The notes under the pieces: generated by a model
Database searches by the model: none
Told to the model about the DNA's origin: nothing
What the model saw: the letters and a program-made list of their open reading frames with translations, nothing else
Assembly (NCBI GenBank): GCA_946811185.2
Contig: OX328109.1
Location: forward strand, 12,808,255 to 12,872,254
Reading direction: 5' to 3'
Source: Hippopus hippopus
Taxonomy: Eukaryota; Mollusca; Bivalvia; Cardiida; Cardiidae
Length of the DNA: 64,000 bases
Shown here: in pieces, positions 45,601-54,600 of the stretch
Layout: every line of letters starts with the position of its first letter
How positions within the stretch are numbered: the stretch's first letter is position 1
Made by a program: the position numbers and the translations under genes

Positions 45601-48600
45601 GAATTACAGTCAATACAGCAGGCTTCTCACACTCAACCACTTACCACATAATCCCAAGTTGTTACGACCCTTGAGGAGAAAGCTTTTGAAAACATTGTTG
45701 GAAAAGGACAAAATGCTGCTAACCAGCATTTTGTCCTTTTTCAACAATCTTTTCTAACCTATCACAAACAAAATCCATATTAAAGTCACATTTCATCTGT
45801 CTTTTGACAGCATTTTCAATTTTGACACTTGTAAAACGTTGTCATTTGGTAAAGACTTAAAGCATTTGCAGAAGATATACTAAACATATTTTCATGTAGG
45901 TCTTGTCTCTACATTGCTGGCATAGGAGAAAATGCTGGTTACCACCATTTTCTCTTTTGCCCACAATGTTTTTTAACCCTTTACCAGACAACACAATTTC
46001 AGCCTAATCCAAATTGAAAGCATTTGCAGACGACAATTTCAGTGGGGCTCAAATGATGCAATTTTTCTTTAACAGGGTAGAAAACATTGTGGGAAAAGGA
46101 GAAAATGCTAGTTACCAGCATTTTCTCCTTTTCCCACAATGTTTTCAGGGTCGTTAAAAGTCGGCATTGCGTGGTAAAGGGTTAAAGACCTTGTCTCTGA
46201 GGGTTGTAAAAACATGGAATCCTTTAGTAAAGGAGAAACCCTTAAACTGCTAAATAAGTAAAATAGAACTTTCAAGCCCTCAATAAAAATTCAAGTTTTG
46301 CTATTCCAAAATTATCTTTAAGAGGAAATATATCTCCTTATCGGACAGTGTAGATCCAAGATCAGACTGCATGTTCTGTGCAGTCTGATCTTGATCTACA
46401 CTGTCCACAGAAGGTCCTTGAATTGTGTTCAGTAGCCCAGGGGTTAAGAGCAGGTCAGTTAATTTACTCACGGTTTCAAGCTGCCGTCCTCTGTTGGACA
46501 CCAAGCATGTATTTCGCAACTCTTCTTTCCTGGATATCTGGTAGAGTTGATACAATTTCCAGTCATAAATCCTGCAAAACATATGATTATATTTTGAAAC
46601 ATAAGTGTTTACTGCAAAACATAAGTGGTTGTTGAAAAAAAAAAGCATCTATTTCATAAAAAAAAAAGTCTTTACTGCTATACAGTAGTGTTTACTGCAA
46701 AAAAATGAATTGTTTGTTGCAAAACCTGGGGTTTATTCACTTGAAATAAAAGTTAATTGCAAAACATAAGAGTTTATTGCAAGACATAAGTGTCTACTGC
46801 AACATATTGGTCTTTACTGCAAAACATAAGTGTGTACTCTAAAACGTAAGTTGTGACTACAAAACACAAGTATTTAATGCGTAAGAGACTTCATAACTTA
46901 CAATATTTGTTACTCATGCAATATTCCTAATTTTTGAAATTGTAAACATGCCATAAAAACTCACAACTTGACTTCTACAACATAGGGGAAAATTGGCTAA
47001 GTGTTCTACTAATGCATCTTTTTTTATATTGATTAAAAAAAAAAGATTTAGTAAATATTTATGGTTACAATTATTGATTGGTTGAGAGTTACTTAAGGCT
47101 TTTTTCAACATTATTCAGTTATATCACCATGATGGCTCACTTATACCTCTGAAATATTTATGTCTGTTCCAGAGTCAAGCCCTCTACCAAATGGTCCTGA
47201 GTTTTAACTACACTTTTTCACTTTCCTCGGTGTTCTTTTACTAAAGGTTTAATTGCAGTATAACCCTTTTCCACACAATCCCAAGTTTCAATGACCTTGA
47301 ACAAGAAGCCTTTTGAGAACATTGTGGTAAAAGGAGAAAATGCTGTTAACAGTTCTCCTTTTTCTACAATTTTTTCTACCCTTTCAGAGACAAATTTCAT
47401 AATTTAAGAATTTGTTGTCTGCAAAAGCTTTCAATTCCAGTGAGTCTAAAATTTTGTCGTTTAGTAAAAAGATAGCTATCGCTGACACTGACGTTGCATA
47501 CATACCATCTCCTGTTAAGAATGGCTGCCCCTTCACACAGATACTTTCATCATCAGTACAGTCGGCCCCAGGAACGCCAATATCCTGTAACACAAGAGAA
47601 TCACAATGATCCTAACCACCTCCAACACAAACACCACTTCTTGTTTCCCTGCAGTAAGCAGCTTTTGAAGAAAAAAAAGGGAAAAGAAGCAACTACTTGT
47701 TACTGCTCCATTTCCCACAATTTTTTCCAAACGATTTATATAAAGCGTTTCCCTCAAAAGTGTTCACTTTCATATCACTTGATGTGTCAGGGCTTAACCT
47801 ATTTTACTGGAATAAGATTGAATAGTGAAGGGTTAACCCTTTACCACACAATGACAACTTTTAACGACCCTGGGAAAGAAGTTTTTTGAAAACATTGTGG
47901 GAAAAGGAGAAAATGCTGGTAGCCTTTTCCTTCTCCTTTTCCCACAATGTTTTCTACACTATCAAAGAAAAATTGCACCATTTGAGCCACACTGAAATTG
48001 TCGTCTGCAAATGCTTTCAATTTGGACAAGGCTAAAATTTTGTTGTCTGGTAAATTTTCTTTTGATAGCAGAAAGCTACTTAGGCATCCTTCCAAATACA
48101 GTATACCATTTTACTTTTTACTATACAACAAAAGTTTGGACTGAACAAAATTGAAGTCATTTTCAGACAACAAATTTGATGTGACCCAAATGGTGGTTTA
48201 TGTCTTTTACAGGGTAGAAAACATTGTGAGAAAAGGAGATAATACTGGTTACCAGTATTTCTCCTTTTCCCACAATATTTCCAAAAGGCCTCTTTCTCAG
48301 AGTCGTTAGAACTCGAGATTGTGTGGTAAAGGGTTAAAGGGAGTTATTGATATTTTCATAATCTCACCAAACTTAAAAAAATGATTTATCCACGAACATA
48401 GTAGGGTAATTATAGGTGACAAATCATCAGTATGGCAGAAAGAAATAAGAAATGGCACATTACAGGCAATTTACAGACCACAAAAATTATATGATGCAAA
48501 TTTGTCCTTAATTCTTTTTCAAACCAATAGATTTTAAACTAGTTAAAAGCGTTCAAGACCAAAAATTACATGTGGCGCAAATGGTGAAATTTGTCTTTGA

Positions 48601-51600
48601 CAGGGTAGAAAACATTTTGCGAAAATGAGAAAATGCTGGTTACCAGCATTTTCCCCTTTTTCCCCAAAATGTTTTCAAAAACCATCTCTGTTAGGGTCAT
48701 CAGAACTAGGGATTGTGCGGTAAAGGGTTAATATGAAAGAAAACACTGATGTTGAGAATTTTCTTCTGTTCCAAAAGTGCCATTTATCCCTTTTTTTCTA
48801 CACTGTTTCAAAACTTTTCTTCCTCAGGGCTTTTAAACAAGGGGCCATGATGGCCATGTGTCGCTCAAATCATACACACTAAACATCACAATTCTAGGCC
48901 AAATGGTTTCGAACAAGAAGACCTATAAAAGCCCATGTGAAACTTTGGATCCAAGGAAGAGTCCATGTTTTACTTATAATTGCAACTTTGACCTATAATA
49001 ATGAGCAATAATTACTTGAATCCTGGTAGAGGTCAACAAGGTAAGGTTACATACTAAATAATACAGGTCTAGGGCGTATGGTTATACACAAGATTTTCAA
49101 TGTTTCCCCAATAAAAACATGAGAGGTCAGGCTTATTTCCATTCAAGGGCTAAATTTTGAACAAAATCAGAAGAAATCCACTAGATGAGGCTATGTGCCA
49201 AATTTGGTAGCCCTAGGCCTTATGTTTAGGAAGAACAAGATATTCAAAATTTTCAGGATAAAAGCCCATGCAGCTTGTGACCCCCAGGACAGGGTGAAGC
49301 TACATCCCTTTTTGGTAGCCCTAGTATATATGGTTCAGAACCAGAAGATTTTTAAAGTATTCACTATATAAACCCATGTAAAACTTGTGACCCGGAGGCA
49401 GGGCCAATTTTGACCCCAGGGCTATAATTTGAAGAAATCCAGTAGAAGTCCATTAGATGAAGCTACATGCAAAGTTTGGTAGCTCTATGCTATATGGTTA
49501 TGGACAAGAAGATTTTCAAACATTTCAAATATTTTTCAGTTTTGTTGCCATGGCAACCAGAATTTTTACTGGAATTAAATTCTTTCAAGAATTTCTAAAG
49601 AGGGCCATGGCAGGATAATTTCTTTGAAGTTCAGTCAAAATTGGACAGGTAGTTTCAGAGAAGAAGATTTTTGAAATAAAAGTTAACACACACCTGCACA
49701 GATGCACACATAGACGCACCCAAGCACGGATGCACGACGGACACAGGCCAGTGGAGCTAAAAACATTGGATTGTTTTGTATAAAGTAATACACGTAGGTG
49801 GGAAAGGGGCAAGTTGCTTGGAAAGGGTTGGCAGTAGATATTGTAGGAGTACACGGATAAATGCTCTGGATGCTGTGATATGGCTGAACTAAAGTTGAAA
49901 ACAGTGATAACAGCCAAAGCAAACAAAACAAAAACATCAGAAAGTGGTTCAATTATTGGGATGGTCCATTCTGTAGGAAAAGACACTTACCTCTTCACAA
50001 AAACCAAGGCTTTGTTGCTCTGTTATGATTAGATTGGTGATGACAAAGAATGCATTGTTTTCCTACAAAATAAAACAGACAGAGAAGTAACTATTGTGTT
50101 TCACATCCTGTTTTCTATTCTGTTTTTCACTGGCATTCACAAACAAAGCTATATAAAGCCATTACTAAACAGTCTTGTTTCACATTTTTCTGGTTTTTTT
50201 TTTCAAAAGCATTCACACAAAAAGCTACATAAAGTCTTTACCAAACAATCTTATGTTTTAATGACCAAGAGGAAGAGGGCTTTTGAAAACAATGTGGAAA
50301 AAGGAGAAAATGCTGGAAACCAGCATTTTCTCCTTTTCCCACAATGTTTTCTACTCTATGAAAGACAAACTTCATGTTACATCTAATTTGACATCTGCAA
50401 ATCTTTTCAATTTGTACAAGTCTAAAATTTTGTCATTTAGTAAAGAGTTAAATTTTACTAAAACAATCCTGTGTTTTAACGACATTGAGGAAGAGGGCTT
50501 TTGGAACCATTGTGGAAAAAGAAGAAAATGCTAGTAACCAGCATTTTCATCTTTTCCCACATTTTTTTTTTATACTTTTTCTAAAACAAATCCCATCATT
50601 TGAGTCACCATTAATCCCATTAATTTGTTGTCTTCAGTTGGTTCCAGCTTGTACTGGTCTAAAATTTTCTCTTCCCTTTTGTTAAGGAATGAAGAGAATT
50701 TTTTTTTTTCATACCTCCATGAAAACAAAGAAATTCTCTTCATTCCTTATAATTCAGTATCACAGACAACAAATATGCACATAAATAATACTAACTACTT
50801 TTTTTTTGTAAATCAAATATTGAAGTCTCTAATGCCAATTTCATTGGTATTACACAGCGAGGAAAAAAATCATGACATCATCATAGCACTGAATACTGTA
50901 GATCAATGGTGGTAGACTTAGTACTAGAAGTTCAATAAAATGGAAACAAGTTGAAGATTAGATAATTTGTACCCAGTAAACTGAAAATCAGTTTTAAGTT
51001 CTCTCTGACACTCTATGGATTTAATGATAAATCAGATATGTTTTTCATTAATGATATCCAGGGAAACTAAACTTAGCTGGCATTTGAACTTCGGACTCTG
51101 AATAAAATTAGAAAAGAAAAACAATATGAAATCTCAAAGATCTATATATGAGGGTTGTTCGATATGTAATGTGTATTGTACGATATCTCAAAAGCATTCG
51201 ACTCAAATAGTGAAATGAACATTACATCCCTTCAAAGTATTCTCTGCGGTTTGAAATACATAATTTCAATCTCTGAATCCATTTCTAAAATGCGTCACGG
51301 TATGCTGATTTAGGCTTGTCGGGACTTGTAACGACGACCAGATAAGAACTTTTTAAGTTTTGGAAAAAGGAAAAAATCGCATGGGGCTAGATCTGGAGAG
51401 TATGGTGGGTGTGGCAAGACGGTAACCTTCTCCGACTTCAAAAATTGCTTCCCAAGCTCAGATGTATGTGATGGAGCATTATCATGAAGTAGACGAACAT
51501 GCCTAAATCCTGACACAGGGCGCCGTTTAAGATAATATTTCTTGAGCTTTTTTAGTATAACATCTCGGTAATACCCACCTGTAACAATTTTGCCCTTCGG

Positions 51601-54600
51601 CACCGGAATTTGTACGGCTATACCATCACATGAGAAGAATATGCAATAAAGAACCTTCTTTGTGCTTGTGCTTCTTTTGGCAACTACAGGCCTTCTACCG
51701 TGTTTAGTTAGCCATATTTTTTTTCCCAATTTTTCTTACTGGTTTGAAATAGTGAACCCATGTTTTGTCACCAGTAACAATGTTTGCAAATTGTCTTTGA
51801 TTGAATTTGGGAAACATTTTGAGCAATTGCTTAGCGGTTTGTACTCGTACCCGTTTTTGGTCATCTCTCAATATATGAGGTATCCATCTGGCAGAAATCT
51901 TTCGTACTTTCAAAATACGCTTCAAAATAAAATGCACCCGTGATAGCGATATGCCAACAGCGTTGGTAATATCACAAATCGTGTATCTGCCATCACTTTC
52001 AATTATTTCCGACTTTTGAGACATTTGCCTTGCCTGTTAAAGTCACAGGTCGGCCAGATTTTGCTGCATTTTTGACAGACTCTGTGCCAGTCAGAAATTT
52101 CTTTCTCCAACTACGAACTGTCTCATAAGATACCTTATCAGACCCATAAACTTCCCCAATTCAGTAAAAATCTGCATTACCGAATGACCGAGTTTTGTGC
52201 GAACTTTTATATAAGCTCTAATTTCTTCAATATTCTTAATCCGTTTCCCAACCATTTTTACAACAGTGGTCAACGACTAGCTCTATTGAAATGACTATAA
52301 GTTTAAAACTATGTGGAGCTGAAGGCTCGTGTTTATACCGTTGGAAAGCGTATCATCATCCACGAAATCATGCAAAGCGTTATCGTGCTGTGGTACAATA
52401 CACATTACATATCGAACAGCCCTCGTATATGCTTGTCTACATGTATTGACAGCAAAAGTAGTTCCCACACTGCATGATTTTTTTTCATGGAGCTATAAAA
52501 AATTTTTTTCAGCCAATTAGAACTCCCACTGATGAAAACAACAAATATTGAATTATTTCTATACAAATGCTATGGACATTCTCAGTCAGTACCAGAGATG
52601 CAGATATTGCAATTTCAAAACTATTTTTGGTCAGAATATTTGGCAAAGAAGTGGACAGTGTTGATCCATTCAAACTGTCCATGTTGCCTGGACATTCCAG
52701 GTCAAAGCAAGTTTGAAATGGTAGTGATATGGGATTTATTTTCAGACTGAAAACATTTGTTGGATTGATTTAGTATGCTAAGGGTTATGGTGGCTTTTTT
52801 AGTTCTTTTACACTCTCACCAAATTTCAGGAACGATTTTTCACTAAATTATAGAAGGTGCTAGCAGGCAAACCATCAGTAAAGATGTCGGAAAAAATATT
52901 TTCAGTAGTTCTCCTTAATGGGCTATGTAGCATCTCACCTCTTTACCAAACTACAAAATTTTTTAATGCAATTGCAGATGAAAAATTGAGTGTAGAAAAC
53001 AGTAGAAAAACAAGGGAATACTGGTCCCCAGCATTTTCTCCTTTTCCCACAATGTTTTTAAATGCCTTCTTCTTCAGGTTCGTTTAAACACCAACCTGTT
53101 ACTTGAGTGCTAAATTTGCATGCGCTTTTTTACTGCATCTAACCATCTAGTCTTTTAATGTTTGCAGAGAAAAGTAAACGTAGTCCTTATCAGTGTTTAA
53201 CTCTTTACCAAACGACAAAATTATAGACTGGTCCAAATTGAAAGCATTTCCAGACGACAAATAAATGTGACTGAAAAATTGCAATTTGGTTTGGGAAGGG
53301 TAGAAAACATTGTGGGAAAAGGAGAAAATGCTGGTTACCAGCATTTTCTCCTTTTCCCATAATGTTTTCAAAAGGCACCTTCCTCAGGGTCGTTAAAAGT
53401 CGGGATTGTGTGGTAAAGAGTTAACACAAAAATTTCATTCAAAGCAAAAAATCTGAAAAGGCTACTTTGATATCTATGTTCTAAACTGTATCAAAATAGA
53501 ACAGTCAGTATGCTGTGTACAAATCTTGTGCCTTTTTTCAGACAGTGTGGCACAGGAAAAGCCTCCTGTTGCACAAAACCTTTTCAATTTTCAAGCTGTT
53601 TCCCATATTTATCAAAAGGCAAGGCCAATAAGCTCTTTTTAATTTGTCACTGGTAACAGGTGTTGACTATATTATAAGTAGCTCTGGATCAAAGATGGAC
53701 ACAAAATTACATCAAAACTAGAATTGTCCGAGACTGACAAATACCTCCCACTGGTTGCCTTGTCACTGGATCTTGAATCCCAATTAACCTTCATTACACA
53801 ATCCCAAGTTTTAACAACCCTAAGAAAGAGACTTTTTAAAAACATTGTAGGGAAAAGGAGAAAATGCTTGAAACCAGCATTTTCTCCTTTTTTCCCCGCA
53901 ATGTTTTCTACCATTTCAGAGAAAAATCAAGTCATTTGAACAACATTAACTTTGTCATTGGGAAATTCTTTCGAATCGGACAAGTCTAAAATCATGTCAT
54001 TTGTATAGAGCTAAAAGGGCAAGAACTCTTGTAACAGTCGACCAATCATAATGAAAACTTGCAGGTGCACAAGTTTCTTTGGTAGGAAGGATTCCATTAA
54101 AATTTCAGCCAAAACTGAAGGATGTTGACACTTTCACCATCAATGATAACTTGGATAGCTTTTGTGGACAGTGAAGATCAAAATAAGACTGCACAGAACT
54201 TGCAGTCTGATCTTGGATTTAAAGCTATTTGCTACCTAATACTAAAATATGACAATATTAGTCTTCAATAGCAGTGAAAATCTACCATTAGAACTTGGAA
54301 AAAAAGTGAAATTTCTGAAGTTGGTAGTGAAAGACTTAATTGATTGACTGTAAAATGTTTTACACCACTTTCAACATTGTTTCTGTCATATTTTAGTAAA
54401 AGCCCACCTTTTCATGTGTTTCCTTGGTGTCACCATATATACTATATCTTTCAAAGGCTAAGGCACAAGGTTTTTGAAAAAAGACAAATAGTAAGAAAAT
54501 GAAAAATGCTGGTAACCAAAATTTGCTCCTTGTCAAACAATGTCTTCTACCTTTCAAAGACAAGTCCAATTATTTCAACCTCATCTGATTTGTTATCTGC

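Noticed and set aside
49585..49986. 133-codon minus-strand open frame
   Set aside because: Spans the end of a tandem-core element, P MITE remnant and the start of intron sequence before exon 3; no recognisable protein.
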